From Mya arenaria (taxonomy: Eukaryota; Mollusca; Bivalvia; Myida; Myidae), in assembly GCF_026914265.1 (NCBI RefSeq), contig NC_069126.1:23661473-23725472 (forward strand): a DNA stretch of 64,000 bases. The letters are read 5' to 3'. Both the position numbers and the translations under genes were made by a program. Positions 21,578 through 35,354 of the stretch are shown here, piece after piece. The notes beneath the pieces were generated by a model. It saw nothing but the letters and a program-made list of their open reading frames with translations, ran no database searches and had not been told where the DNA came from. The first letter of the stretch is position 1, and each line of letters begins with the position of its first letter.

Positions 21578-24399
21578 TAGTAAGGACTGAATCGTTTAAA
21601 TACCATGTTTATGTTGAATTGTATTACCTATTTTTTTATCTTGGTATTTGGTCTTTCTTTTAATTTAACAATATTTTTGCATGAATATTATTTTAATGAA
21701 ATAATGAATACAACATAAACTGTATTGGTATTTGAGACAAATAATTCAGTATCAAACATGCAAAGGGACATTTTGCACTCCTCGGACATTTTTATCGAAA
21801 TCAACCACGGATGTATGCCGGTACATCAGTAGAAATAGTTCGTAAAATTTTGAATTATATCATTAGTTAAATTTAGTGTTTTAGCTTGTATTTGTTGATC
21901 TAAGTTTAAATTGATGGCCTGTGAAGTGTATTATTGCAAAAATAATTAAGATTCCCAAGAGTTAAGTCATTAAGTTTAACTGCTAAATTAAATTACTACG
22001 CGATCTACCTGCAGCGGACTTAAAAAGACCAAAATTCTGATCATCCATATCTGTCCATTTACATCCGAGGTTGTTTTATAGAAAATGGCCGAGGAGCTCC
22101 GATTTGCAAAGGGGATTAGCCACGAGGTATACCAACATCAAAAACAACCAGAAACATCACATTCATTACCAAACAAAGGTGTTTTAAAGCAAGATAGTAA
22201 ATTTTAAATCAAAGTATATTGTTTATCTGTTGATCTGTTGAAGATGTAATGAGAACATTTTAGTAAAAGATGTGAGAAAAAGAAAGAGAGAGGTAGAGAG
22301 GCAGACTCCTCCTACAGACTTACTTCAAACGACGGGTATTTTTGATGAAACATTGAACTTCTCTGAAGAAACACCCATGCTGATGCTCGGAAAAGCTATT
22401 TAGATCGGAAGGTAATTTAGTAGAGCTAAATGGTTGGAATTGTTTTGTTTTCCCAAAAAGATTTATTCGCTGCTCTGTGAATAGTGTACAAGAAGATGAA
22501 GATGAAGATGAAGAAATGCACAACATCTTCGATTACTTTACAATGTGTACACTGTCTTTATTTAGGTCAAACACTACTAAATGAATTTCCTATATATTAT
22601 ATAGACAATTGACAAATTTGCATGCACGATTATACTGATTTCTCGTGCTACATGACCACCAACATCATGTTTACGTGCGAACTAAACATTAAACAACGTT
22701 AGAAAATAAGTAACGTTTCTCTTTAGAAATGTTAATTTGGTTGAACATAACATTTGTGTTAAAGTAAAATAACAATATCCGGTGTATGAGGACAAACAAT
22801 GCGGTGAAAATGTAAACAATAAAAAAGTAGGTCAAGTATATCCAGTATATTCAGCTTGTTTTTGAAATCACAAACCATTCAGCTTCAAAACGTATAAATA
22901 TGGAAGGTAGCTAAAGGTCTGAGTATTGAAAGCCATGCTGTGATTCACGGTCATGTGTTAATTAATAGAAATAAGGCATGTGACAATGAGTAGGCACTTC
23001 CGAATAGGTGTAATTTGCCATTTAGGACTCGTATGCGTATCAATATGGAGTGCTAAACTTTCAAAATGCATACAATCAAATTAGATTAACGATATTTTAT
23101 TTCAAACTTACATAAATATTTACAATATTACAAAACAGAAGGATCAGAAAACATATTACAGTAAACTAATGTACATTCCTTTTCTAACTTTATTTAATCA
23201 AATAGGCTTATAGTGTACATTTGAGGTCAAACTGGTTGGAATTAGAGGTGTGATGAAAGTGCATGTAATGGTATATTGTGTTATTACATTTAATGAATGT
23301 AGCTATATACTTAAGTTAAGATTTCATGCACAACACTCAGCCACGAAATACAACGTTAGGCAGTCCCAACAAACATCATTTATAAATGATGTTTTAAACC
23401 CTGCTCACAAGAAATATGTCCCTGTCCTGTTCAAGCAAGATAACAATAGGAAACACTTTCAATAGCGTTGCAGACATAATTATTCACAGATTCGATGACA
23501 CATTTTCGTAGAAGGTCACGAGTTTAAGCACTGTGCCCAACGGAGCGTACACAATTTTGACGTGGTAGATCATAAAATAATTGTAGTTGCCTGATCTTTG
23601 CCCGAAAATATTTCGAGTGTTCACAAGGGCTACTCCCAGCAACAGTCACTGATCATACCATGAACAAAAACGTTTACTTATTAGTGTGCGATATGTCAAA
23701 ACATGTTGAACAGCTTAAGAACATAAAAAAACTGCCGCTGTTTTTTTGCCTCAGTTTATAATTCAATCATAGACTGTTTCTTCAGCGCAAAATTTATTTC
23801 AGGCTAGTTGTATAAACATCACTGACCTGTACTATACAATGCATTTGACCCTGCAACTGTTCCTTATCCTGAAAATAGGCAAACAATTATAATTAATTCT
23901 TATTTTATTTTATGTTTTGTATCAGTTTTATATAAATACATTTAAAATATGTCAATTGCTCAATCATGATAGAATAATACACCAAGAAGTTGTTAAATTT
24001 TCAGTTTGGTAGCAATACAACTTCCCCACCCGACCATTGTAAAGACGTTACCGAACTTGAACTTAAGAACATGATAAAACCAACGCCAGTTTTAATGCAA
24101 ATATCTAAAGAGTTCAAATAAATCTTCATTGCACGTTATTTCCACAGAAAACAATCAGTTCATTAAGTGTTTCACTACCGTTCAATTGGTTTAAAAATGT
24201 ATTGTTGAATTAATCTGTAATCGACAGCTGTACATCACATAGTTTGTAATCTTCACACACATTATATGCATAAACAACGTCATCATGCGCATACTTTTCT
24301 CATTGCACCACTCGCCAAATTTGGGAACGCCTGATGTAATTCATCCTTTGTATTATTTGTTTATCACTGAACTTATGGGTTTTCCCACCAGTAATGGGA
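21578..24399. other. non-coding, nothing recognised
   Basis: AT-rich sequence without exons, tRNAs or clear repeats. A short GAT/AGA run is at 22495-22515. The small open frames at 22320-22526 and 23250-23465 have no recognisable content. Confidence 0.45.
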
Positions 24400-26290
24400 T
24401 GCCTTCGTCTTGTTTCTCTGTTGTTGCCCCCTGAAGACAGTCTTACTTCAAAGTAACGGCATTCTGTGTAATTTCCTCAACAAATAATGCTGTGTATTTG
24501 CCATGAATGCCCTTTCGTTAAATATTGAATACTTTTGGATCTTCATTCTTTTCTTCAACTGTGAGTTTTAAACTTTTGGTATTTCATCGTCGGTGCCAAT
24601 TTTCTGTAAGGCTTCATTCACCTGTGCTTCGCTTAGCCATAAACCATAGGATCAGATAGTTTCCGTCATTTATTTACGCTTATCCTTTTGGCTTCCTGAT
24701 GTTTTCTTCTTCGCTCCTCCTCCTGCCTCCCAGCCTTTTTGTTTCGATTTCTTTCAATCTTACTTTTAACTGATTCCTGATCGCTTTTGCCTCTTTCTTG
24801 CATTATTCAACAGTTGCTCTCTTTCATCGTCGTTCAAGGCAGTAAGACACCCCATAGTTTTATTATGAAATACAATAAGAATGGTGTAAAAGTGATTAAA
24901 GTAATAGTAAGCCTGTAGCATAGTAGCTGTTATAAATATCTAAAACAAATTCTGGGTGGCTTTGTTTCTGCAATTACTAGTTAAGTTGGGTTGAATATTA
25001 AGCCACTTGAAAAATGTCTGCAACCATGCGATTTTACACTTCTGATATAGACAGGGATAAAGCTTGTTACATTGGACACATCACTTCTTTAAAAGTATCA
25101 TTGTCCTCAACCTAAACTCGTGATTCTTCGTCTTTTTTCATAACATTGTTAATAAAATAGTCTCTGCTCTAATGAACTGACCAATCAAATCAATGTCATT
25201 GACACCTAAGTAAAAAATCCTACAAGTTTCCTGGAATATATATTCATTTCAAGTACGAGACTAAGGGCCTCAATGATTATCCACAAGGGACCAGTTGTGA
25301 GCTTTGAAATTAGTCCTAATGCCTTCAGTCCTGTAAAAAAGATGTCATCTTCAAAAACACAGATATCTACACATTGTGAAATTGATTTTTTTACGGTGGT
25401 AATTAGCTAAAGTTTGAACCGATCTATGCAGTTTTTTTTTCATTTCTTGACTTTTGGTACGTGATCCAATACAAGCCTACACCGTTCTTCTCATCCTGTC
25501 CCAATACAAAGCATTTTGAAGGAGTTCTTATCAGACGCAATGTACCTTTTTATTTGTTAAGCTCTGGTTTCTTTGTGGAGCCTAAATCTTTTCTATCGCA
25601 GTAATTATTTTCTTTTTTAATGTACTTTCAAACGTGCCTGCAAAACCACCTAATTAATGAATGCCAGAGTAAAAACAAAGTGTTCTAGCCCCTAAACTGA
25701 ATCTCAGTTATCAATAAATTGTGGTAAAATATATTTCCTGAACTGTTTTAGCAGATCATTGAAGTGTTGTTTTTTCTGTCAAAACCCTCAGACATCGCTG
25801 GCAGTATTTTCTTATATCTTTCAAAATGGTTTTGAGAGTGACCAAGGTACTCATACCACTTTCATCCACCATCTCGCGCAATCCTAAAATGTACGAATTC
25901 TGCTTACCATCAGTCACAATAAACGTCTGCATGCATTTCCCATTTTTTTTTATTTACAGGATATTTCAACAAGACAGCCTAACTACTGTCGTAGGACAAA
26001 ATCAAGACAGCCACAAGGCATTCATACAACATAAAATCGTCGAACATTAAAGGTGTATGTCCAATTTTGCTTCACCATTGGAAGTCGAATATCACGAAAC
26101 TAACAACATTGTAGGAGGGAATGTCTTGCGACGACGCCCGATCACCCACGATCTGTCCAAATGTTCTCTTTTGTCGTGTCTTGAGTACGTTGTGACAAAG
26201 CATTCAGAGAACTAAAAACCGAGCCGTAGACGACAATGCATGATTTGATTTCCGCGCTAACCGGCATTGTAAATTGGTAATAACTTTCTA
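24400..26290 (-). pseudogene. decayed coding sequence of an unknown protein
   Basis: Read on the minus strand, protein-like segments appear in order across changing frames. Near 26190 is a segment with SSLNALSQRTQDTTKENIW. At 25850-25930 is FIVTDGKQNSYILGLREMV followed by a helical stretch. At 24750-24860 is LTALNDDEREQLLNNARKR, followed by a Lys/Arg/Glu-rich helix. At about 24570-24640 is GLWLSEAQVNEALQKIG. The order, composition and spacing argue for one old protein of about 500 residues, but many disruptions prevent translation. I do not recognise the family. It may derive from a multicopy, transposon-like gene. Confidence 0.45.
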
Positions 26291-26299
26291 GTGTTTAAA

Positions 26300-27140
26300 A
26301 TTTGAGTAATTGAACTGACTCCGATTGACTTGGCGCTATTGGAAGGAAATTCCATAATCAGAGTGTAGCAAGAAGAAATGAAGATGCATATGATTGGGTT
26401 CGACACATAGGTATGGGTACGTTTTCACAGTAGAAGTAAATAATCAGGTGCTATGCCTTCTTTGATCTCATAAATTTAGAACAAGTCAGTGTTTCTTTTT
26501 TCTAGATGCAAGGGTGTCCCACTTTAAGTCAACCAAAATACTCTTGAATGTTTCAAAGATTAATGGCCCAGGTTAATATTCGTGCTGCCTCAATCTGAAT
26601 TGCTTCGTTTTCGTTCTCTAATACAGTTGTCCAACACGACATCACCAAACTCCAAAAGGAGCCTGATGAACTTTAAGTACAATTTTTCAAGGCAAGAGTG
26701 GGACAGTTCTAATGAAAGGGAACGCAATTTACTAAATCTCTGTCAAGATTTTCTGAGAACAGGGTTGATATGATCTTTCCATTTAGCACTATCAGAGAGA
26801 CAAAGGCCGAGATGTTTGTGAGAAGGAACACTTTGTATCTGGGTTTTGTGCATAAGCAAAGGTGGATGAAATAATTAACCTGTTTCTAGAGGAATTCATT
26901 GTTTTAGATGGATTGAATGTGGTAAGCCAGTTTACTTGACTAAGTTGTTCGTTTTTGAAGACCAGTACTGATTATAGTAGCTGAAGCGTCATGTGTCTCG
27001 ACCACAATATAATGACCAGTATCATTCACAAATAAGCTGAGTTTAGCAGCCAAGGGGAACTCTTGGCAGTATATTAGCCAAATGACGAAGCATTCGAGAC
27101 AGCAACACTTCGGGGTATTGTTCTGGCGAGAAATGAGGTT
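26300..27140 (-). mobile_element. LINE fossil, reverse transcriptase C-terminal half
   Basis: The minus strand holds decayed motifs of a non-LTR retrotransposon. LSLFVNDTGHYIVVET takes the place of the FADD catalytic box of the palm. WLTTFNPSKT corresponds to the W-x-v-x-FNPxKTE block. Further on are counterparts of the HLGL and LEYxxxVWDNC regions and of the maturation end. Numerous stops and frame changes show a long-dead copy. It resembles jockey/CR1-type RTs; the clade is not assigned. Confidence 0.65.
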
Positions 27141-27654
27141 ACACAGTTGAGCAGGCCAAGAAAGTTAAAAACAGAAATATTGCGATATTTTGACAGCTTC
27201 AAGAGGATCGGACTTTTAAAAATAGGAGTTATGTTAGAAGATGGATATGAAAAGGTGGCAATTAATTTGATAAAAAAAACCCGAATGAAGCCGCCAGAGC
27301 ATCTGCTCCGTCACAGGCATTATAGGCATATACCCGCAGCTCAGGAGTGTCCTAAGAGAAAACTGATATCCTTTGATAGTTCTTTGACTTCAAGGTTGTC
27401 ATGGAATGTTCTAGGGTGTCAAATGGTAGACCGGAACCGTCCTTGATTAGTTGTGAAATGTCCACGGGTAGTTGTAGAGGTGTTTGGGAAGTCCTGGGGT
27501 GTCCTTGGCTTGTCATGTACTCATTAATAGATCATCCTTGGGTAGTCCTTGAATGTACGTGGGTTTACATTGTCTGTGTTTGTGCAGTTATATGGTGTCA
27601 CTGGATAGTCTTCAACATTCATTTCGATTAATCTTATTGTTGCATCCCGTTCCG

Positions 27655-27795
27655 TTTTTAACCGTTCGACAACTTTATATTGTTTGGATAGGGATGAACA
27701 AACTCGTAAATGTCTGTAGAGCAGTGATATAATACAGTTGACAAAAGATCAGATCGCAGTTTTTACTATTACGTTCGAAACTTGAAGCTGTATGG
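27655..27795 (+). repeat. fragment of MITE family A
   Basis: Aaccgttcgacaactttata, then agtgatataatacag and aaagatcagatcgcagtttt, parallel the interior of the element at 610-966 (gttttgacaacc, cagtgatataagac, gatctgatcttttgtcag). Both terminal repeats are missing. Confidence 0.5.
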
Positions 27796-30700
27796 CCACG
27801 AGCGTTGCTAGCGCATTAAGATCACAGCGCTGATAGTGCTGAATGGCTAGAGCGATGATTCCTTCTATGTGATATTCAAAAATGATCATATGAATGATAG
27901 CATGGCCATCGCTCACTCTAACTTACGCTTATGCGGCCACACACCCAACCTGCCGACACACCCGCCGGCCCACGCACTCACTCACCGCACAAAACCCACT
28001 TACAGCCCAACCAAACCAGTATACTGATTCGGTGTATCCCATGAGCAGCAGAATAAATCGGGTATTATAGCTAAAGGTGGTATTCAGATTAAACTTTTAA
28101 CTTGTATATTTTTTAATTTGCCTATCAACTTTAATTTTAAGAGAATGTGAGCACAATTGTAGAATAGAAAATACTCTTTTAAATCAGAGCATAGCTTAAA
28201 CAAATAGAGTATAACAAATTATTTACAAATGTACATATTTAAACCAATTATACGTAGCAACACTATAAATAAATAAGAATCATTAGACTGTTTATAAGCA
28301 TATCACTTACATACACATGGGTTGATATTTTTTTTAACGTATACGCACACATACATAGCAATACAGAGGGAAACGACCCAGCTTACCAAGAGAGTGGGGT
28401 ATAAACGCCAATATACGTTCACAAAATCTGAAGTATATATTGATAGATAATGATAAAGTATATATGTTCTTCCATCTTAAATACCATGGTACTAGGTATA
28501 TTTCGTCCATTTAGCTAATTTCACTGCTAGAGAAGTGCAGGCAAAAAGGGAGAACACCGCACTGAATTAATTATGTATTGTACATCTGAATTCCTTCCCC
28601 TGTTTTATTTTTTATATATAAGTATTATCCAATGAGGAAAAACCCAGAACTTCAAGGAGTTTTGAGGAGATTTGTATGTACAAGTTTTATACATGTGTTT
28701 TATTGTTCATATTCGCAAAATATTACATACCATTACATGAACTTATTTTGAAAATCAAACATTATTCCAAGTATGTTCCAGAGACAGATTTTCATTAAAA
28801 TCTGGGACTTTCGAGCATGATGTTCTTCTCCACATGGACTCAGGTCCATTACAATGATTTTTGGCTGTTTTCCAAAGAATAGGTTTTTTTATTGTATTTA
28901 TTTTGCATATGACTAAATTGAGGGAATTAAAGACAAAGTCAGCTGTTTTTGAGACAAAATTTCAAAAATACGACAAACCTGTCAATCTGTGAAAGTCAGC
29001 TTTAATTAAGATTCCTTTCAAAATGTCCAGTCGTCGTCTTTTGTATTGTCTAATGGTCTTCAACTAGTTGTCAACCGAACCGTAGTGACGAAATCAGCAT
29101 GTCCTCCAAACGACCATTTGTATTCCAGCAGGCCTGGCAGAATAACAGAAGTTTTAGGTCTGGTTCACCGGCAGCAGCTTCGTTGACAGGAGCCACTTTG
29201 ATGGCATAATAACTCTGTCCTATAAACTATTGAAACATAAACATTTATTATAGAAATCTTAAAATCAACCCTCTGATATGATATATAGGATCTGATACGA
29301 GTTGTCATTTAATACAAGATTTTATTAAACGAGTTCATGAACTTTGTTAGTAAGCGAGTCTCTGGCTAAAAATCGTGTATTAAATGACAACGAGTGTCAG
29401 ATCTTTTTTATCACATGCTTAAAACGGTGTTTTTATTATCAATTTAGTTCCACTTTCTAAACCCATTGTTTGATAGCCAAAGTACTCAGAGTGGAATGTC
29501 AACGAAGCGCCAAATAAATAGTTCCAAATGAAAATGACAAACACAGCTAGCAGTTATCAAGTTTTAATTCTGATAAAGCGCTGAACAGGTCACAAATATA
29601 AAAATGTGTAGTAAAATATCACACAACATGAATAACGAACAATTTTAACCAAAAAAACACAATAAGTACACAATTTAAAGACGTCACACTGAGAGTACAT
29701 GCATTTACGCGGTTTATGTGACCTACATCGCTCTGTCAAGTTTTACTGTGTGCATGGATTTATAAGTTATTCGCTGTTTCTTTCTACGATGACTTTGAAG
29801 CGTTTTCTTAGTGAACATGGATTTTCGCAACATGTAGATGATTACGACGAAGCCTTACTCTGTACTGCATGAATGTTGATGATGAAAAAGTTCCAGCAAG
29901 AATGTTTCCAGAGAACATGCTGTTTTAGCCTTCATGGGATGTGTAATGAGAAGCCTGTGCTGCGGAATTCTTATTTGTGTTTTGGTAACCGACGGCTGAT
30001 TAAACTGGCAAGCAAATTTTATGGCATTGATTGCATTTCACAATTCCCACTTGACATTTCAAATATCATTGAAAACAAAACGACAAACACAACCACTGAA
30101 TATGACGCAAATTAAATTGCAACACAAATTGCAAAGTATGTTCTTGACACAAATACGAACTGAGTGTTTCCATATGGAATTTATTTCTACTGGTGAAATG
30201 ATCGATAACATTAATAATACTAAAGCGTTTGGACATCAACACAGTTGCACAATTACCACAATCAATTCCTCGTGCACATGTATAACCAACCGCTGATAAG
30301 TGGATTTAATTTGTCTATAAGCATATTCAAATTATACACGTTATCCACTTGCACATGTAGATAAATGAGATTTTAAAGGCAATATAGCATTTTATACGGA
30401 TTGAAATATGGCTGAATCTGGCAAAAACAAAGCATGTATGGTAAGATTCGCGACATACTATTTGGTAAAAGTGCATCAGAAAGTTTAACAGACCCAAACA
30501 AAGTGTAAGGCGATTTGCTCTTCCTTGCTATATTGTTTCAAGATGGATATTCTTGTTTATGGAAGAAAAAAAGAAACTTAAAGATGAACGGCGGTCCCCT
30601 CGGCCGATTTTGCCGGCTCTGACAAAGATATCGATACTGTCAAACCCATACTACAGCAAGTTGCTCATCGTATAGTGGAAAAATAGGGAACGTACCAATG

Positions 30701-32497
30701 ATATCGTCAGCAGTATATTTGATTTTCAACAAAAAAAGCAAGGTTTACACAAGTTGGATACGACTTGTTGGCCCAAGAACAGAAGCGTGCACGTTTTGAA
30801 ACGGCATTTCTCTCTAAATACTAAGACATGAGCCTTATGAGATAAAGAGAGATTGCGAATGATGATAGAATAATATAATGGTTCTTGTTTTTGGAGCCCA
30901 CCATCAAAATCAATAACCGAATGTGGTTGGGTGAAAAATATTGAGCGTTCTGTGATAGCTAGGCGCAGCAGGAGTGTCGGCTGGGTCATGTACTCTTTAT
31001 GTGTTGACGAGGAAGTAATTGAAGCCCGTATTTCATAAGGATCATGTGCTCTCTGCTGTTATTGAGCACCATGATACTAAGCGCCAACGGCTTGGGTTGC
31101 CTGGTGTTAAGTTCTGGACAAAAATGCACCGGCGCATCGCTGTGCAGTAGTTACAGAGTATTTGCAACAGCAAAATCACCAAGTTTTGCAACATCCACCA
31201 AACAATCGAGACATTTTACGGCACTAGACTCGAACGTTTAATTTTCCATAAAGACCTCGAACTTAGCTTTAGTGTATATAATGGTTAAAATCACTATTGT
31301 TTGCTGACAAGGGACGTCTACTTTCAAACGAACATATTTTCACCTCTACCGCTGAAACACCTTCGCGTAAAAAACGGTCATGTAGATGTGTTATCATTTT
31401 AATATGCCTAGTTTTTGACATCCATTTTCGTTGTTTAATAAGCTGAAATAAGTTGTCGTTGAAATGAGTTTTGGATTAGATTTTACTTTACCGCGATTAA
31501 AGTTCCGTTGTTTTATGGGTTTTTTTTTGCATGACTGCCGCTGTTTTGTTGAAAAACGCTGTCGTGCAAGTATATTGAACACTGATTAAAACGGATAAAG
31601 ACTTCTCCCATAACTGAATACGAATCCGAAATTGCCATCTTAATTGTTCTATAAATTATCAGGCAAATATCGATGTTGACTTGTGCCTTTTGACTAACGA
31701 ACGAGCGTTGTCAACAGGAAGAGCAAAGCTGTGGTGTCCTTTGGTGATTCATGCATATAGTTATTTATGATTAAAAACTCTTTTTCACAACAAAAGATTC
31801 TTTTTAAAGCTGCACTCTTATACAATGACAAACGAGATATATATATATATATAAATTAAATATTCTTTCATCGGTTTTAATTAAACACCACGTGACGGCT
31901 CTCGTCCGGTGAATGTGTACAAATAGGGTTGTAACGATACGTCAAGAAGCTGATCGCGATGTATATTTCGATACCCTAGATCAGTATCACGTTATATCAC
32001 GGCTACAACATAAATGGCGCAACCCATTAGTCTAGGACTGGTCACGCGGTGAACCCATATTTTTCCATATTGGGTCACCAAATTTATCTCGTTACATAAT
32101 GGCGTCTATTTTCCGATTCCGATGAATAAATGAAACATTTAAACATTTAAATAGGTGTGGATGTGATATATACGTTACGGGGGGTTAGTAGGTATATACA
32201 CGCTATAAGATTTACGAGGTGCAGGAAACCATATTCGGGTTCGAGCTTTGCTCTTACCCGACATGGTTTACTTTGCCCCGTATATCCCATATCGGGTCAC
32301 CTTCTAACCTCTTAACATATAATAATGCGGTACATTGTTTTTTTAAAGTATTCGTCTAACGGTTTCAATAACAAACACCACGTGACTACACTTGTCCAGT
32401 CAATGTGTTTACTGCGATATGTAAATTGTATTTTACGCAATATTCAAGTCATTGCAGTTACGCAGGTAAACTTGACTCAAGTCTCATGAATGAAGAC
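27796..32497. other. mostly non-coding, small MITE fragments
   Basis: No gene that I can support. A right-end fragment of MITE family A lies at 28940-29008 (gtcaatctgtgaaagtcagc). The segments 31858-31920 and 32345-32410 are diverged copies of each other (aacaccacgtgac and following), as are 32040-32110 and 32270-32335 (atattgggtcacc), pointing to an old duplication about 490 or 230 bp apart. Small frames at 29873-30296 and 31044-31241 are unrecognised. Confidence 0.4.
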
Positions 32498-32501
32498 TTA
32501 A

Positions 32502-32980
32502 AGGGACTGTACACCAGATTGGCACCAAAAAAGTATTTTTCTTTAACGAATCTCAGGGCAATTGTCTAATAGAATGTGTAACGCTTTGAAATCAAAATTG
32601 TTAAAAAAAAGTACCTTAATGTAAAAAAATAGGGTTCGAACCCGTGTCGCCAAAATTGCAGTCCAGCGTCGTATCCACTGAGCTACACCGGCTTACTCTA
32701 ATTGGGTGACATAATTAAGCTATACACCTACCTCGGTAATAGCACGTGATAACACCGACTAGCCAATCACGCATAAGGAATTAATTATATCTGGTAGGCA
32801 TACCCAGTAATCTTTTTAATAGAAAAATACGAAATAACTGATAAACTTGAATAAATTGTAAACTATGTGGTACTTCAGTTAGTAAGTTTCAATGCATTGT
32901 ACACATCGATGCCAAGTTTATTTCAGTTTTCGACAATTATCTTTTTTTCCCGCTATTTTATCATACGGAGTACAGTCCCT
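32502..32980. mobile_element. TTAA-flanked TIR element carrying a tRNA-like segment
   Basis: The ends agggactgtac and gtacagtccct are perfect inverted repeats, flanked on both sides by TTAA (32498-32501, 32981-32984). Inside, on the minus strand, lies a tRNA-like sequence with boxes A and B (32632-32692). The element thus combines DNA-transposon ends with a SINE-like pol III promoter. No open frame is present. Confidence 0.8.
32632..32692 (-). pseudogene. tRNA-Cys-like sequence inside TIR element
   Basis: On the minus strand it begins gccggtgtagctcagtggat and ends in the perfect box B cgggttcgaaccc. The anticodon loop reads CTGCAAT, giving anticodon GCA (Cys). The 5' acceptor strand gccggtg has no partner downstream and the anticodon stem relies on G-T pairs. 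It is therefore a tRNA-derived promoter, not a functional tRNA. Confidence 0.65.
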
Positions 32981-32984
32981 TTAA

Positions 32985-33795
32985 CACGATATAACTATTT
33001 TCTTATTTATCTGTTATCATATTTAAGATTTTTTTTATAACAGATGAATGGTTTTTGACAGTATTATTTATTCATTTGTTGCAAATGTTAAAACAATAAA
33101 AAAAATATTCAAGGTTACATGCAACTAATTTTTACAGTAAAATAGGATCGTACTTTTAACGGAATGATGCATAAATGAAATGCATTTACTTCTGTTTTTG
33201 ATAGAATCAAGTCTTGGCTTGAACTATTTTTACGTTTTATATGCATTAGGTCTGTCATCACCTGACGTTGGGAAAACTATATAGTATAAGCAAAGGTTAA
33301 GGCTTTAAAATGTATATTCAAAGGGGGGTAAACCATATCGGTAACACCAGACAACCGAAAGTGTTGTCTGCTACGCTTTTCTATAAAATATTACGGTCTT
33401 GAAGACCTTTCATTATTTCCTAATTAAGAGAATCTTTCATTAACAGTTGCATTTTTACTTAACTGTTTAAAACGATATCATTATTTATTCAGTGCACACG
33501 GGAACATATCACCCAGACTTTTCAGGGTTACATGAAACTGATACTTACACATAAAATACGAAACGTGATTCGAACTGAATCATGCACTTTAACCAATAAT
33601 TTCAGCGGTATATGATCTTATCAAGTTTTTGCTTCATCAATTTTGATCGGAAGAATGTCTGTCATCGCTTAATATTTGCAAAACTATATGGTAGAGCAAA
33701 TATAAAGACTGTTAAAATATAAATGATCACGTAAGCGGTAACATAAGATATTCGAATTTTTTGTCTGCTACGCTTTTTTGATTTATAAATAAATA
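32985..33795. repeat. diverged tandem duplication, about 400-bp unit
   Basis: The left copy (about 33000-33390) and right copy (about 33440-33790) share, in order, aggttacatg/gggttacatg, acagtaaaata/acataaaata, tctgtcatc, aaaactatat and ttgtctgctacgctttt. Neither copy has coding content. Confidence 0.55.
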
Positions 33796-34117
33796 AAAAA
33801 TATGCTTTCATGTTCTAAATATGAACTCACACCAAGGGGACAAGCTGTTTAACATGTTGATCAACTTGACTTTGTGTTATCTTTCTGCGTAATTGGGAAT
33901 TACAAACACAGTTTTTAATTACTTTACTGAGAGTTTACTGTGTTTGAAGACAGGACATCACTACCTTTTGAAAATAAAAACACAATGTTACTCTAATGAC
34001 ATGAATTTTAATTAAGAACTCGGCCTTCCTGATGCACCTGAAAACTAGCAATTCATACAGAGCGCCTCGATCCCACGATGCGCCAACAATAGAACAGATC
34101 TCATTTGTTAAAAAAAC

Positions 34118-34321
34118 TGCCGAAAAAAATCATATTTCTTAAAGCGTTAGTAACGCTTTTCACCGTAAAACATAATTTTTCAAACGTAAATATGCAACGC
34201 TGGATAATGATCTTTTGTCAGCATTCTTGCAAAACTTGTTTTCACACATTATCACAAATAAATAGTCACAAGACAAAATATTAGAAAAGTTGTAAACAGC
34301 TCAGTCTGTGAGAGTGCAGCT
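34118..34321. mobile_element. MITE family A, right half
   Basis: It retains the interior (aaagcgttagtaacgctttt, gatcttttgtcagcattctt) and the intact right end tgtgagagtgcagct followed by TTAA. The left terminus is lost. Confidence 0.65.
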
Positions 34322-34828
34322 TTAACTTATTGTTTAATAAAGGCAGATCTGCAAATATCCGCGTTCCTCTTTCAGCACTGTTTTAGATGAATGACGCTTA
34401 CGTCAAAACATACTATTTTCAACGGCAAATATATTGGTGTTTCAACCTTTAAGAATGGCAAGTAAACCTTCGATATAAAATCATGTGAAATTTAAAAGAC
34501 GAATATTTACTAAAATATTTAAATTTCCTTGGTTTCAAATAATTTCATGCGTGATCAACTTTTTAAGCAAAACCTTAAGTCAGACAAGCAAATTAGTAAT
34601 GCTCTCATGACATCATTCAGTATTTTCCCCGAATGATGAATGATCTATGTTTTAAATTCCTGTTGCAATGTTAGGATTGTTGATGTTTGTTTTCCATTAT
34701 GAGTGCAGCATGGATGTGTCAATGAGTGATGATTTGTTTTAGACCAATAAATGTTAAATCTATGAGCATTGTTTTATCAATATTGAGTCATAGATGATGA
34801 CAACAGTAACATTATGATGATTATTATG

Positions 34829-34847
34829 ATTATGATATTGCTGCTAC

Positions 34848-34888
<41 letters not shown>

Positions 34889-34979
34889 ATGATGGTGATG
34901 GTGATCCTCACCATTATCGTTTTAAGTATCAGTAGTAGTGGTACTAGTACTAGTATTATGATTATGATATTGCTGCTAC

Positions 34980-35032
<53 letters not shown>

Positions 35033-35110
35033 ATGGTGATCATCACCATTATCGTTTTAAGTATCAGCAGTAGTGGTAGAAGTAGTAGTAGAAGCAACAG
35101 CAGCAGCCAA
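34829..35110. repeat. duplicated CTG/ATG compound microsatellite
   Basis: Two copies of a unit of about 132 bp: gattatgatattgctgctac, a CTG run, an ATG run, then tcaccattatcgttttaagt and an AGT-rich part. The open frames on both strands are repeat artefacts. Confidence 0.85.
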
Positions 35111-35354
35111 CTGATTGAATGTGTGAATGAACAAAGGATGTATAGAAACATTGAGAATTCTCAGGCTTTAATGAAAATATGATTAGTAACATGGAGTGAG
35201 ATGACGATGTTGAATGATTAGATTTCGAAGGAACGTAGCTCTTTATTATAGCGGTAAACGGGGTGTTAATTAGATGGCAATACCTTATGTACCATGTTTA
35301 AGAGTGCTGCCATTTCTTGCACCTATACGTTTACTCCATATCGGCACGTTAAGA

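Noticed and set aside
27147-27631. Two overlapping frames with basic N-terminus and Val/Cys-rich end
   Set aside because: The second part follows loose gtcctggggtgtccttgg-type repeats; no domain or splice structure was seen.
29090-29222. Possible minus-strand exon with YYAIKVAPVNEAAAG
   Set aside because: An acceptor-like tttatag precedes it, but there is no donor in frame, no partner exon and no firm domain match.
32632-32692. Functional tRNA-Cys gene
   Set aside because: The acceptor stem cannot close and the anticodon stem is weak; the sequence sits inside a TIR element.
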